A stretch of DNA of 64,000 nucleotides from Phyllobacterium sp. OV277 (GTDB lineage Bacteria; Pseudomonadota; Alphaproteobacteria; Rhizobiales; Rhizobiaceae), in contig NZ_FNIY01000008.1 of the NCBI RefSeq assembly GCF_900104355.1, forward strand, positions 119,943 through 183,942, written 5' to 3'. The first letter of the stretch is position 1. Each line of letters begins with the position of its first letter. The position numbers and the translations under genes are program-made. The notes below the pieces were generated by a model. The model searched no databases and had not been told where the DNA came from. It saw only the letters and a list, made by a program, of their open reading frames with translations. Of this stretch, positions 17,435 to 25,591 are shown one piece after another.

Positions 17435-18847
17435 TTACGAGACCTGCCTATGCACTGCCGAACGTGTCCGAATGATCTGACCTTTGATCACTTCGGCGAT
17501 GAACTCAGCGTAGCGGGTTACTTCCGGTACACCCATCAACTCGCCAAAGGTACCACGTGCCAGCGGTCCGCCGATGTACAAAGTTTCGGTAGGCCTACCT
17601 TCGATACTGATGGCTTGGCCGGTCCGCGCAGTGTGCAGACCCAGCCCGACAGGATCGGTGCTGAGTAGGCCCTGCTCAAACAGCGCGCCAATCAATGGGC
17701 TCTCGCTTGCCAGCGTTGCATGGGCGGGTCCGGTGGTAATGACAATTGCATCAAAGCGTTCAGTTTCAACGGCGGTGTTGTGCCGTTGCCGATAGCTCAC
17801 GTTAAAACCTTCAGCGATCGTTGAAGCTGAATGCAGTGAGGCGGGAAGGATAACAAGCGTGCCGTCGCGCAAACGCTGGTCGAGGACTGCTTCCACTTGC
17901 GGAGCAATCCGGAACCGATGCACATCCCATAGGGATCGCAAATGCCGGACCAGCCGCCGCCGTTCATGTGCAGGCAGAACATTCCAGATAGACGGAGCTT
18001 GGTCGCGAAGGGCATCAAGAACCCAATGCCAGGTTAATCCCTCATTCTCAGCCCGTTTCAATGTTTGCCTGATACTGCGCAACAGGGCGCTGGCGGTGAC
18101 ATCGTTCCCGAACGTGCCATAGGGAGTGACGGGAACAACAGCATGTCCACGGGAACGATAACCGTGGCGCGACAGGGCCGTGATCAAACCGTGGTGGCCG
18201 CGTTTGTCGAGTGAAGCAATAATATCGGCAGCTGTGAGACCGGTGCCAACGATGAGGACCGAATGGTGCGCCTCAATTGTTGCAAGCGCATTTTCGGAAT
18301 AGGGGTCCGGCACAAAACGTTGTTCCCCTTTCAGGTGCAGCAAAGTGGCTGGTACAGTCGGCAGCGGATGTGTCGTTGCAATGACAATGATATCGGCGCT
18401 GCGAATATTCCCGTCGTCAAGGACAATGGCGTAGCGCCCGTCGGCAGGTGCAATCGCCAATGCCTTGGCCCTGACATGCTGGACCTGCCCGGTTTTAAGG
18501 AAGGGCTCAATGTGGTCATGAACATAGCGTCCGAATACGGAGCGTTGCGGAAAGTCATCGCCCCTGGCTGTTCGGGCAAGGCTGTCTTCACGACTCGCGC
18601 TGTCATGTACCAACCATCGGCAAAAATGGTCCGGCTCCGCAGATACCATCGTCATTTTAGCCGCGGGTACGTTAATCCGGTGTGCGGGATCAGTGGTGGA
18701 GTAGGCGAGGCCTCCGCCCAGCCTTTCCCGTGGTTCTACAACAACAATCTCGATCTCGTTCTGGGAGATCTGTTTTGCCAGATGATAGGCGATGGCCGCT
18801 CCGGAGAAGCCGCCGCCAATGATCGCCACAACAGGTGGCTGTGTCAC
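17435..18847 (-). CDS. FAD/NAD(P)-binding oxidoreductase (NAD_binding_9-like)
   Basis: Flavoprotein of 470 residues with an N-terminal dinucleotide-binding motif [16 protein letters not shown], the family-typical [23 protein letters not shown], and a second nucleotide-binding segment near [13 protein letters not shown]. It belongs to the poorly characterised FAD/NAD(P)-binding proteins related to YdhS. It starts with GTG at 18847, overlapping the stop of the SsuD-like gene by 4 nt, and is the last gene of the ssu-type operon. Its placement behind a reduced-flavin-dependent monooxygenase makes a redox-partner role possible, but it does not look like an SsuE-type FMN reductase. Function is therefore open. 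Confidence 0.82.
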   Translation of the reverse strand: MTQPPVVAIIGGGFSGAAIAYHLAKQISQNEIEIVVVEPRERLGGGLAYSTTDPAHRINVPAAKMTMVSAEPDHFCRWLVHDSASREDSLARTARGDDFPQRSVFGRYVHDHIEPFLKTGQVQHVRAKALAIAPADGRYAIVLDDGNIRSADIIVIATTHPLPTVPATLLHLKGEQRFVPDPYSENALATIEAHHSVLIVGTGLTAADIIASLDKRGHHGLITALSRHGYRSRGHAVVPVTPYGTFGNDVTASALLRSIRQTLKRAENEGLTWHWVLDALRDQAPSIWNVLPAHERRRLVRHLRSLWDVHRFRIAPQVEAVLDQRLRDGTLVILPASLHSASTIAEGFNVSYRQRHNTAVETERFDAIVITTGPAHATLASESPLIGALFEQGLLSTDPVGLGLHTARTGQAISIEGRPTETLYIGGPLARGTFGELMGVPEVTRYAEFIAEVIKGQIIRTRSAVHRQVS

Positions 18848-20019
18848 GATTGGCTTGCCCGCAGAGTTGCGGGACGATGATCTCCCGCAACGGTTTCGCC
18901 AAACGGGCCCATATTGACCGAGGTAGCACTTGTCCGGATCGCATGATCAAGCGGCAGGTTCGGGAGTACCAGCTCGCCGAAGCGATAAGCTTCTTCCAGA
19001 TGCGGATAACCCGATAAGATAAAGGTATCGATGCCGATGCGCCGGTACTCGTCCATACGCTCGGCCACCGTTGCCGCATCACCAACGAGCGCTGTTCCAG
19101 CACCACCCCGCACGAGCCCGACGCCAGCCCAGAGATTGGGACTGACTTCCAGTTGATCGCGGCGCCCGCCATGCAACTTGCTCATACGCGATTGACCAAC
19201 GGAGTCCATGCGAGCGAAGACCTTTTGCGCGGCAGCAATGGTATCATCATCAAGCTTGCTGATCAGCTTTTCAGCGGCGGCCCAGGCTTCATCATTGGTT
19301 TCACGTACAATCACATGCAGACGAATGCCGAAGCTGACCTTGCGTCCGGCTTTTTGCGCCAGTGTATTGACGCTGTTTATCTTTTCCGCAACAGCAGACG
19401 GCGGTTCGCCCCAGGTGAGATATTTGTCGATCTGTTCGGCGGCAACGGCATTGGCCGCTTCCGATGAACCGCCGAAATAGAGCGGCGGATGTGGCGTCTG
19501 ATGTGGGGGGAACAGCAACCGACCATCCTCGATCTTGAAATGCTTCCCGGTGAATTCCACCGTTTCACCGCGTAAAACGGCCTTGTAGATATCGAGAAAT
19601 TCGCGGGTGACTTCGTAGCGTTCGTCGTGAGAAAGAAAAATGCCATCGCCTTTGTTCTCTACCGGGTCGCCTCCGGTCACGACGTTGATCAGCAGCCGGC
19701 CTTCTGAAATACGGTCCAGCGTGGCCGTCATGCGAGCGGCCAGAGTGGGCGATTGCAGGCCTGGGCGCACGGCCACAAGAAAGCGCAACTGTTTTGTCAA
19801 TGGAGCGAGTGCCGAAGCAACGACCCAGCTATCCTCGCAACTGCGACCGGTAGGCAGAAGGACGCCGTAGTAACCGAGCGTATCGGCCGCTTGTGCCACT
19901 TGCTGAAGGTAAGGAAGGTCAACTGCCCTTCCGCCTTCCGATGTACCAAGATATTGGCTGTCGCCATGCGTGGGTAGAAACCACAGAACCTTGATTTTGT
20001 CTGAAATGATGGTGGTCAT
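18844..20019 (-). CDS. ssuD: Alkanesulfonate monooxygenase, FMNH2-dependent (SsuD-like)
   Basis: Luciferase-fold enzyme that releases sulfite from alkanesulfonates using FMNH2 and O2, 391 residues. The N terminus [48 protein letters not shown] and [12 protein letters not shown] are very close to the SsuD consensus. The start is the ATG at 20019, with AAGGA 6 nt before it; the in-frame TTG at 20025 would sit directly on that ribosome site. It follows the ATPase gene by 19 nt in the order binding protein-permease-ATPase-monooxygenase, an ssu arrangement. The paired FMN reductase gene ssuE is absent. Confidence 0.92.
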   Translation of the reverse strand: MTTIISDKIKVLWFLPTHGDSQYLGTSEGGRAVDLPYLQQVAQAADTLGYYGVLLPTGRSCEDSWVVASALAPLTKQLRFLVAVRPGLQSPTLAARMTATLDRISEGRLLINVVTGGDPVENKGDGIFLSHDERYEVTREFLDIYKAVLRGETVEFTGKHFKIEDGRLLFPPHQTPHPPLYFGGSSEAANAVAAEQIDKYLTWGEPPSAVAEKINSVNTLAQKAGRKVSFGIRLHVIVRETNDEAWAAAEKLISKLDDDTIAAAQKVFARMDSVGQSRMSKLHGGRRDQLEVSPNLWAGVGLVRGGAGTALVGDAATVAERMDEYRRIGIDTFILSGYPHLEEAYRFGELVLPNLPLDHAIRTSATSVNMGPFGETVAGDHRPATLRASQS

Positions 20020-20038
20020 CGTCAATCCTTATAAGACT

Positions 20039-20788
20039 TCAGGAAGCAATTTTGTGCGAAATGAGCGTGGTATTGAGCGAGCGAAGGATGTCACGCTTCA
20101 CTTTCTCGAATTCAGGCGAGAGGCGGTCACGCCGGCGCGGCAAGTTGATACGGAACGTTTCTGCAATACGCCCCGGATATGGTCGCATCACTGCGATGCG
20201 ATCAGCGAGAAATAGCGCTTCCTCAATATCGTGCGTGACCAGCACGAGAGTCGGCCGGCTCTCATTCCAAAGCTCCAATAAATGTTCCTGCAACTCCGCA
20301 CGGGTGAAGGCGTCGAGCGCCGAAAAGGGCTCGTCCAGCAGAAGAACGTGTGGACGTGTAACAAGTGCCCGGGCCAGTGCTGTGCGTTGGGCCTGACCTC
20401 CTGACAGTTCCTTGGGCCAGTATGTAGCAAAGCGAGAAAGCCCCACCTTTTCAAGCGCTTCATCAATACGCTGTTTTTTCAATTCCGTGTTCGGTTCATT
20501 CAACCCAAAGCCGACATTGTCGGCGACATTCAGCCATGGAAGCAGTCGTGGTTCTTGAAAGACAAGACCGATATAGGGATGTGGCTTGATGATCGTCACG
20601 CCATCGACGCTGACTATCCCACCTGTTGCCGTATCGAGCCCTGAGATCAATCGCAGCAATGTGCTCTTGCCACAACCGGAACCGCCGACAATGCCGAAGA
20701 TTTCTCCGTCCTCGACTTTGAGCGTTATGTTATCGAGTGCTTGAGTGCCATTGAGATAAATTTTACTGATGGCATTGACTTGAAGCAT
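20039..20788 (-). CDS. ssuB: Sulfonate/taurine-type ABC transporter ATP-binding protein (SsuB/TauB-like)
   Basis: Cytoplasmic ATPase of 249 residues with Walker A GGSGCGKSTLLRLI, Q-loop VFQEPRLLPWLNVADNV (typical of SsuB/TauB), signature ELSGGQAQR, Walker B VLLLDEPFSALD and switch LVTHDIEEAL. The start at 20788 (MLQVNAISK) follows GGGAG by 9 nt and lies 4 nt after the permease stop; the frame open to 20842 reaches into the permease gene and is not used. Confidence 0.92.
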   Translation of the reverse strand: MLQVNAISKIYLNGTQALDNITLKVEDGEIFGIVGGSGCGKSTLLRLISGLDTATGGIVSVDGVTIIKPHPYIGLVFQEPRLLPWLNVADNVGFGLNEPNTELKKQRIDEALEKVGLSRFATYWPKELSGGQAQRTALARALVTRPHVLLLDEPFSALDAFTRAELQEHLLELWNESRPTLVLVTHDIEEALFLADRIAVMRPYPGRIAETFRINLPRRRDRLSPEFEKVKRDILRSLNTTLISHKIAS

Positions 20789-20792
20789 GCGC

Positions 20793-21629
20793 TTAGGCTC
20801 CCGGTCCAAATCGGTCTTCCCAGCGCAGGAAGGGCACGGCAATCGATGCGATCAGACTGTCGGACAATTTGCCGACGATGGCGAAGATGATGATTGCGGC
20901 GAGAATCTGATCTGGTTTACCGAGCTGTTGGCCATCTACAAGCAGATAGCCCAAACCTTCTGAAGCGCCCATGAATTCGGCGGCGACGACGAACATCCAG
21001 CCAAGTCCCAGGCCAGAGCGCAGCGCGATAACATAGCTTGGCAGCACGGCGGGCAATAGAATACGTCGGATCAGTTCAAAGCCGCTCAACCGAAAGATGC
21101 GGCCAACTTCAACAATCTTCCTATCAACCGATAACACCGCCCCGCTAACCCCCAGGTAAACCGGAAAGAAGACACCCACTGCAATGAGGGCAATCTTCGA
21201 TTCTTCGAAAATTCCAAGCCATAGAATGAACAGAGGCACCCAGGCGATGGAAGGAATGGCGCGCAGAGCTTGCAATGAGGGATCAAAAAGGCGGCGCATG
21301 AGCAGGGAATAACCGGTCAACGCTCCAAACAATGTCCCCACGATAGTGCCAACTACAAAACCTGAGAACACTCGCAACGTCGTCGCGATGATATGCGTGG
21401 TGAGATCCCCACTTTGCCATAGATTCCACAAGGTCATCATGATGCGCGAAGGAGGCGGCATCAGCCGTCCGACTATGAGGCCCGTTTGCACGCTTGCCTC
21501 CCAAAAGAGCGCCAGCACAAGCGGAACAAGCATGCCAAGCCAGACGGATTTGAGGCGTGATTTGACAATGGGAGCGGCGCTGGCCTTCTCGTGCACGATC
21601 TCGGGCAAACTGATTTCCGTTGCACTCAT
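20793..21629 (-). CDS. ssuC: Sulfonate-type ABC transporter permease (SsuC-like)
   Basis: Inner-membrane permease (BPD_transp_1), 278 residues, about six hydrophobic helices. It carries the EAA-loop region ALRAIPSIAWVPLFILWLG and the block VLPSYVIALRSGLGLGWMFVVAAEFMGASEGLGYL, both characteristic of SsuC/TauC. The start at 21629 (MSATEISL) is chosen by homology; upstream codons to 21677 run into the binding-protein gene. It sits between binding protein and ATPase in the ssu-type operon. Confidence 0.9.
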   Translation of the reverse strand: MSATEISLPEIVHEKASAAPIVKSRLKSVWLGMLVPLVLALFWEASVQTGLIVGRLMPPPSRIMMTLWNLWQSGDLTTHIIATTLRVFSGFVVGTIVGTLFGALTGYSLLMRRLFDPSLQALRAIPSIAWVPLFILWLGIFEESKIALIAVGVFFPVYLGVSGAVLSVDRKIVEVGRIFRLSGFELIRRILLPAVLPSYVIALRSGLGLGWMFVVAAEFMGASEGLGYLLVDGQQLGKPDQILAAIIIFAIVGKLSDSLIASIAVPFLRWEDRFGPGA

Positions 21630-21645
21630 CGACCAGTCTTGTCCG

Positions 21646-22614
21646 TTATTGGCTGGCGGTCGCGAAACTGGCATCAATCAGTTTGTCAGTGGTCGCCTTG
21701 ACGTCGACGTCAGAAGCGATGACACCAGCTTTCTGCAAGGCGAGGCCTGCCGAAGCGATTGTATCGCTTTGTTCACTTCCGATGCGTGAATGACTGATGT
21801 CAGTTCGTTCAATCTGTTTGGTTATGACGCTTTCCGGCAGTTTGGTTGCTTCGATCAGTACAGCCTTCAATTCGTCCGGATGGGCAATTGCTTCGGCGCG
21901 AGCCTTTTCATAGGCGGCGATCACGCGATTGACGATCGCGGGATGCTCGGCAGCAAAGCTCTCGCTTGTGTTAAGAACGCCCCATGTATTATTTTCGGGC
22001 TTGCGGTAGAAAAGCTTTGCACCATCTTCCACTTCTGCTGCGGCCATGAGCGGATCGAGCCCAGCCCAAGCGTCCACGTCACCACGCTGTAATGCCAGCC
22101 TGCCGTCAGCATGCTGAAGGAGCACGAGAGTAACATCCTTTTCGGTGAGACCTGCGTCGGCTAAGGCACGTTCGAGAAAAATATGCGGGTCCGTGCCCCG
22201 CGTTACCGCGATGCGCTTGCCCTTCAAATCGCTGACGCCGTTGATGCCAGTGTTGGGCCGCGTGACGAGAGCCGTCCACTCAGGGCGTGAATAAACGTAA
22301 ACGGACTTCACGGGGTTACCATTGATCCGTCCAAGAAGCGCTGCAGCGCCGGCAGTTGAGCCAAAATCTATGGAGCCGGCATTTAAAAATTCCAGCGCTT
22401 TATTGGAACCGGCAGACTGAACCCAGCGAATCTTGATCCCGTCCTTTTCGAACTCCTTTTCAAGGATACCCTGCTTCTTAAGCAGAAGGCCAACCGGATT
22501 ATATGTGGCCCAATCTATTCGCAGTTCGGAAATCTCTGCTGCGTGAACAATCGTAGAAATCGCGAAAAAGATGATGCCAGTTAGACTGAAGATGAGCGAT
22601 CGGACCGTGGTCAT
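21646..22614 (-). CDS. ssuA: Aliphatic sulfonate-type periplasmic binding protein (SsuA-like)
   Basis: Periplasmic binding protein of the SsuA/TauA/NrtA group (NMT1-like fold), 322 residues. A Sec signal peptide ends near IVHAAE (about residue 27). Typical segments are LRIDWATYNPVGLLLKKQG, WVQSAGSNKALEFLNAGSIDFG and KGKRIAVTRGTDPHIFL. GAGGAC upstream of the ATG at 22614 gives the start. It is the first gene of a five-gene operon: binding protein, permease, ATPase, SsuD-like, FAD protein. Such operons are normally induced by sulfate limitation; no regulator gene or certain CysB/Cbl site was recognised in the 239-bp upstream gap. Confidence 0.89.
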   Translation of the reverse strand: MTTVRSLIFSLTGIIFFAISTIVHAAEISELRIDWATYNPVGLLLKKQGILEKEFEKDGIKIRWVQSAGSNKALEFLNAGSIDFGSTAGAAALLGRINGNPVKSVYVYSRPEWTALVTRPNTGINGVSDLKGKRIAVTRGTDPHIFLERALADAGLTEKDVTLVLLQHADGRLALQRGDVDAWAGLDPLMAAAEVEDGAKLFYRKPENNTWGVLNTSESFAAEHPAIVNRVIAAYEKARAEAIAHPDELKAVLIEATKLPESVITKQIERTDISHSRIGSEQSDTIASAGLALQKAGVIASDVDVKATTDKLIDASFATASQ

Positions 22615-22853
22615 GGGAATTGTCCTCTTGGATAGCTGGCGGCACAACGCGACCACTGGCGGCATTCAACGGGAAAAGAGAACAATAGAGAGACCACTCG
22701 CTGCCAAGAAGAAATGATTTGCTAATTTTATCTGCAAGCCGAGCCGAAATTACTTATTGATAATCTCGATCCGAAGCGACCATGCCTAAGTGCGATTTGA
22801 CAGCCCATCAGAGCCGCTGTGCGTTGGTCAGCATGGCGCGCATTAATACCTTC

Positions 22854-23516
22854 TCAATCTGCCTGCATAAAATCCGCCACGCTGTAGCAATGACTCGCCT
22901 GATAGGCGTTTTTCCCCCGGTTCATATGTGTCAGGTTGAAGGTCCGAATGCCGCGCAACACGCGGCTGTCCATCAGAAATTTGCGGATCGAGATTGAGCT
23001 GCGCACGTTGATGCCAAAAATGTCTGCACCACGCGGGAAGAAATAACTGACGTCCTCTGGCATCGCGACGCTTTGCTCGAGAAAGGGTTCATCCACCCGG
23101 CTCGGCGTGGCTGAACGATCCGTAGTGAAATCCGAAAGATGCACGATGAATCTGGCGCGGATATCTTCGTCCTGTGCATAGAGTGTGAAAAGCTCCATCC
23201 AGCTCGCATTGACGCGGATGAGCGGCTTGTCCGATGTCGACGGCAGACAGGAAACCGACCAGTAGTGGCGTTCGGTCTTGCGGGGAATGGGAATGCAGCT
23301 TGGACCATATAGCCCGAGAATCTCCAGCACTTCCGCTGCTTGCGGGCGATTACGTAACTTCTCAAATCGAGCGACATATTTAAAACGCTGTTCCAGGGAC
23401 TCCAAGCGGTCGCCGGTATCCGGCAAGTCGATTTTGCCCTCTATCCAATCGCGCTGCTGCTCCAAATCAAGGAATTGCCGCACACCGGTAATTTTCGGGC
23501 GAGAGGGCGCTACCAT
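22854..23516 (-). CDS. Unrecognised protein, 220 residues, possibly with a misplaced N terminus
   Basis: Unknown function. The protein looks genuinely coding: balanced composition, long uninterrupted frame, mixed helix and strand segments, no signal peptide or membrane segment. Blocks such as DSRVLRGIRTFNLTHMNRG and RADIFGI-like text do not match a family I know. The ATG at 23516 has only a weak ribosome site. A strong one (AGGAG, 7 nt spacing) serves an upstream ATG at 23550, whose frame stops after 10 codons at TGA 23518-23520, 1 nt before this start. Removing one base there would fuse the two into a slightly longer protein. So either translation is coupled to a leader peptide, or a frameshift is present. 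It lies downstream of the response-regulator operon, about 350 bp away. Confidence 0.6.
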   Translation of the reverse strand: MVAPSRPKITGVRQFLDLEQQRDWIEGKIDLPDTGDRLESLEQRFKYVARFEKLRNRPQAAEVLEILGLYGPSCIPIPRKTERHYWSVSCLPSTSDKPLIRVNASWMELFTLYAQDEDIRARFIVHLSDFTTDRSATPSRVDEPFLEQSVAMPEDVSYFFPRGADIFGINVRSSISIRKFLMDSRVLRGIRTFNLTHMNRGKNAYQASHCYSVADFMQAD

Positions 23517-23517
23517 G

Positions 23518-23550
23518 TCAGAAGCCCTGCAAAATTTGTGTGCTCGTCAT
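23518..23550 (-). other. 10-codon leader ORF or split N terminus of the downstream gene
   Basis: ATG at 23550 preceded by AGGAG at ideal spacing encodes MTSTQILQGF followed by TGA, and the next ORF's ATG begins 1 nt later. It is either a translationally coupled leader peptide or the true first codons of the gene at 22854-23516 separated by a one-base insertion. Confidence 0.45.
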
Positions 23551-23863
23551 CGTCAGACTCCTGCTTTTTCGCTTAGGCGTTTGCGAGTCTAAGCATCGCG
23601 CCCCAGGCGCCTCCAAACAATGCCTCACGGATGAAAAATTTGAAATGCCCGCTTGGCCACGTCCGCGTGCATTCCTCAGCAAGGCACGTTCTTGTCTCAA
23701 ATCTTCCAAAAATTACTTCCTTTGGCGAAGGATCTGGGCTGCTACCCGGTATCAATAAAACCTGCATCGCTGTATCGGTGGATACTACCCTTGGTCCGGC
23801 CATAAATTCATTAGGCACCGCTGATCTGGTGAAATCCCCTCAGACAGATATTGAGAGATCGGG
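23551..23863. other. Gap between response-regulator operon and unrecognised gene
   Basis: A 313-bp stretch. A minus-strand frame of 81 codons (23573-23818) exists but starts with GTG, lacks a ribosome site and matches no family I know, so no gene is called. A promoter for the downstream gene is expected here; no clear -35/-10 pair was recognised. Confidence 0.4.
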
Positions 23864-24568
23864 TCATGCCAAAGTCTTGGCGCCGCCGGCTTCGCGCATT
23901 GCCGCAGGCAGAGTTTCCCATGCGCGGATCAACTCTCCGATTGAAGCAGCTTCCATCTTGCGCATGACGTTGCTGCGGTGCAGCTTGACCGTCACTTCGC
24001 TGATGCCCAGATCGAACGCGATCTGCTTGTTGAGGCGTCCGCGTGCCACTTCATGCAGTACTTCACGCTCGCGCTGTGTTAGTGTTTCGAGATGTTCGAT
24101 ATTGCGGTTGGCGACCGATGCCTCAGCCCGTCGTTCAGCATCCATTGCTATTCCCGCAAGCACGGCATCGAGCAGCGTTTGGTCTCGCACCGGTTTGGTA
24201 AGAAAGTCCACAGCACCTGCCTTCATCGCCTGAACAGTCATCGGGATATCGCCATGCCCGGTCAGAAAGATGATCGGCTTGGGATTACCGTTTTCCGCCA
24301 GATGACGTTGCAGATGGAGTCCACTTGTACCCGGCATACGTACATCGAGGATCAAGCAGCCTGGGCTTTGCAGGATATTGGCGTCGAGCAATTCGCGGGT
24401 TGACGCAAAGCTGACAGGCTGGAAACCGGCCGAAAGGATCAGCTCTGACAGAGCCTCCCGAACGGAAGCGTCGTCATCCACAATCATGACGAGCGGCTGA
24501 TCGTCTTCAGTTTTCCGCTGCGGTAATGGTGGTGTCGATTTCTGCAGCAACGGTTGGTCGACTCTCAT
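23864..24568 (-). CDS. FixJ-type response regulator (receiver + LuxR HTH), second
   Basis: Two-component response regulator, 234 residues. The receiver domain spans about residues 25-140: acidic pocket VDDD, phospho-acceptor Asp in CLILDVRMPG, Thr in FLTGHGD and Lys in FLTKP. A LuxR-type helix-turn-helix follows: LTQREREVLHEVARGRLNKQIA...ISEVTVKLHRSNVMRKM. The start at 24568 follows GAGGGGTAAC and lies 1 nt after the stop of the lone receiver gene, so translation is coupled. It is the last gene of the kinase operon. Target genes are unknown. Confidence 0.92.
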   Translation of the reverse strand: MRVDQPLLQKSTPPLPQRKTEDDQPLVMIVDDDASVREALSELILSAGFQPVSFASTRELLDANILQSPGCLILDVRMPGTSGLHLQRHLAENGNPKPIIFLTGHGDIPMTVQAMKAGAVDFLTKPVRDQTLLDAVLAGIAMDAERRAEASVANRNIEHLETLTQREREVLHEVARGRLNKQIAFDLGISEVTVKLHRSNVMRKMEAASIGELIRAWETLPAAMREAGGAKTLA

Positions 24569-24569
24569 G

Positions 24570-24947
24570 TTACCCCTCCATCTTTTGATTGCGTAAAGCA
24601 TCAGCAATAGCAGCGAGCAGGGCTTGAGCATCGAAGGGTTTGCGGAAACATCCGCTAAAGCCTTGAGCGCGTCCTTGGTCTGCTATCTCGTGGCGGCCCG
24701 TGATCAGGAATACCGGCAGATCCGGACGTAACTTCCTCACCAGTTCACGAAGTTCAAAGCCATCGATGCCAGGCATGCCGATGTCTGTGATAAGCACATC
24801 CATATCCGATAGACCGTTGACGAGCAGCGATTCTGCCGATGGAAAACCGCAAGATGCGTAGCCCGCGGATTCCAGAAGATCGCCCACCGATTCAAGCAAT
24901 CTCGGATCGTCATCAACGATTGCCACGACATGTCTTGTGATATTCAT
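24570..24947 (-). CDS. Single-domain response regulator (receiver only)
   Basis: CheY-like receiver of 125 residues with no output domain: VDDD pocket, phospho-acceptor Asp in VLITDIGMPG, Thr in FLITGRHE and Lys in FRKPFD. The ATG at 24947 follows GAGGAAATTGAAG; the in-frame TTG at 24953 is less likely. It sits between two FixJ-type regulators in the same operon (2 nt after one, 1 nt before the next). A receiver without output usually acts as phosphate shuttle, sink or allosteric partner; here it could balance phosphotransfer from the multi-PAS kinase between the two transcription factors. Confidence 0.9.
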   Translation of the reverse strand: MNITRHVVAIVDDDPRLLESVGDLLESAGYASCGFPSAESLLVNGLSDMDVLITDIGMPGIDGFELRELVRKLRPDLPVFLITGRHEIADQGRAQGFSGCFRKPFDAQALLAAIADALRNQKMEG

Positions 24948-24949
24948 CT

Positions 24950-25591
24950 TCAATTTCCTCCCCCTCGTCGCGAGTGGGTAATCGGTATTTCTAATCTTTC
25001 TGCAATACGCACCAGATCGGCGAGCGACGCCGCTGCCATCTTCTGCATCACGTTTCGCCTGTGGATCTGCAGTGTAACTTCGCTGATCCCCAGTTCAGCG
25101 GCAGCTTGCTTATTGAGAAGACCGCTCACGACAAGAGGCAACACCTCGCGCTCTCGCGGCGTCAGTTCGACGTAACGTTGTCTCAATTCGCCGAGTTCAG
25201 AGCGTTCCGATCTTTTTTGCCGATCCCGTGCGATTGCCGCGTGGATTGCCAACATGAGGTCCGCATCGCTGAAGGGTTTGGTCAGAAAGTCCACAGCGCC
25301 GTGTTTGATGGCCTGGACGGATGACGGTATATCGCCATGCCCTGTTATGAACACGATCGGCGGGTGGTCACGGGTCCCGATCTGCGTCTGCAACTCGAGA
25401 CCATTAATGTCTGGTAGTTGGACATCGAGGATAAGACAGGCTGAGATATCGGGTTTTTCTGCATTGATATACTCGCCCGCCGATCCGAACACCTCGGCGC
25501 GCATGCCGTGTGAGGCCAGCAGCTCGCATAACGCTTCTTGAATGCGCTTGTCATCATCAACAATGAAGACAATGTGTTCTTCTGTCGTCAT
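24950..25591 (-). CDS. FixJ-type response regulator (receiver + LuxR HTH), first
   Basis: Response regulator of 213 residues. The receiver domain (residues 5-120) has VDDD, phospho-acceptor Asp in CLILDVQLPD, Thr in FITGHGD and FLTKPFSD. The C-terminal LuxR-type HTH has LTPREREVLPLVVSGLLNKQAA and ISEVTLQIHRRNVMQKM. Its ATG overlaps the stop of the kinase gene (ATGA at 25588-25591), so it is the most direct partner of that kinase. It resembles the regulator at 23864 in layout, suggesting an old duplication. Confidence 0.93.
   Translation of the reverse strand: MTTEEHIVFIVDDDKRIQEALCELLASHGMRAEVFGSAGEYINAEKPDISACLILDVQLPDINGLELQTQIGTRDHPPIVFITGHGDIPSSVQAIKHGAVDFLTKPFSDADLMLAIHAAIARDRQKRSERSELGELRQRYVELTPREREVLPLVVSGLLNKQAAAELGISEVTLQIHRRNVMQKMAAASLADLVRIAERLEIPITHSRRGGGN

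Noticed and set aside
23573..23818. 81-codon minus-strand ORF
   Set aside because: GTG start without ribosome site and no recognisable family.
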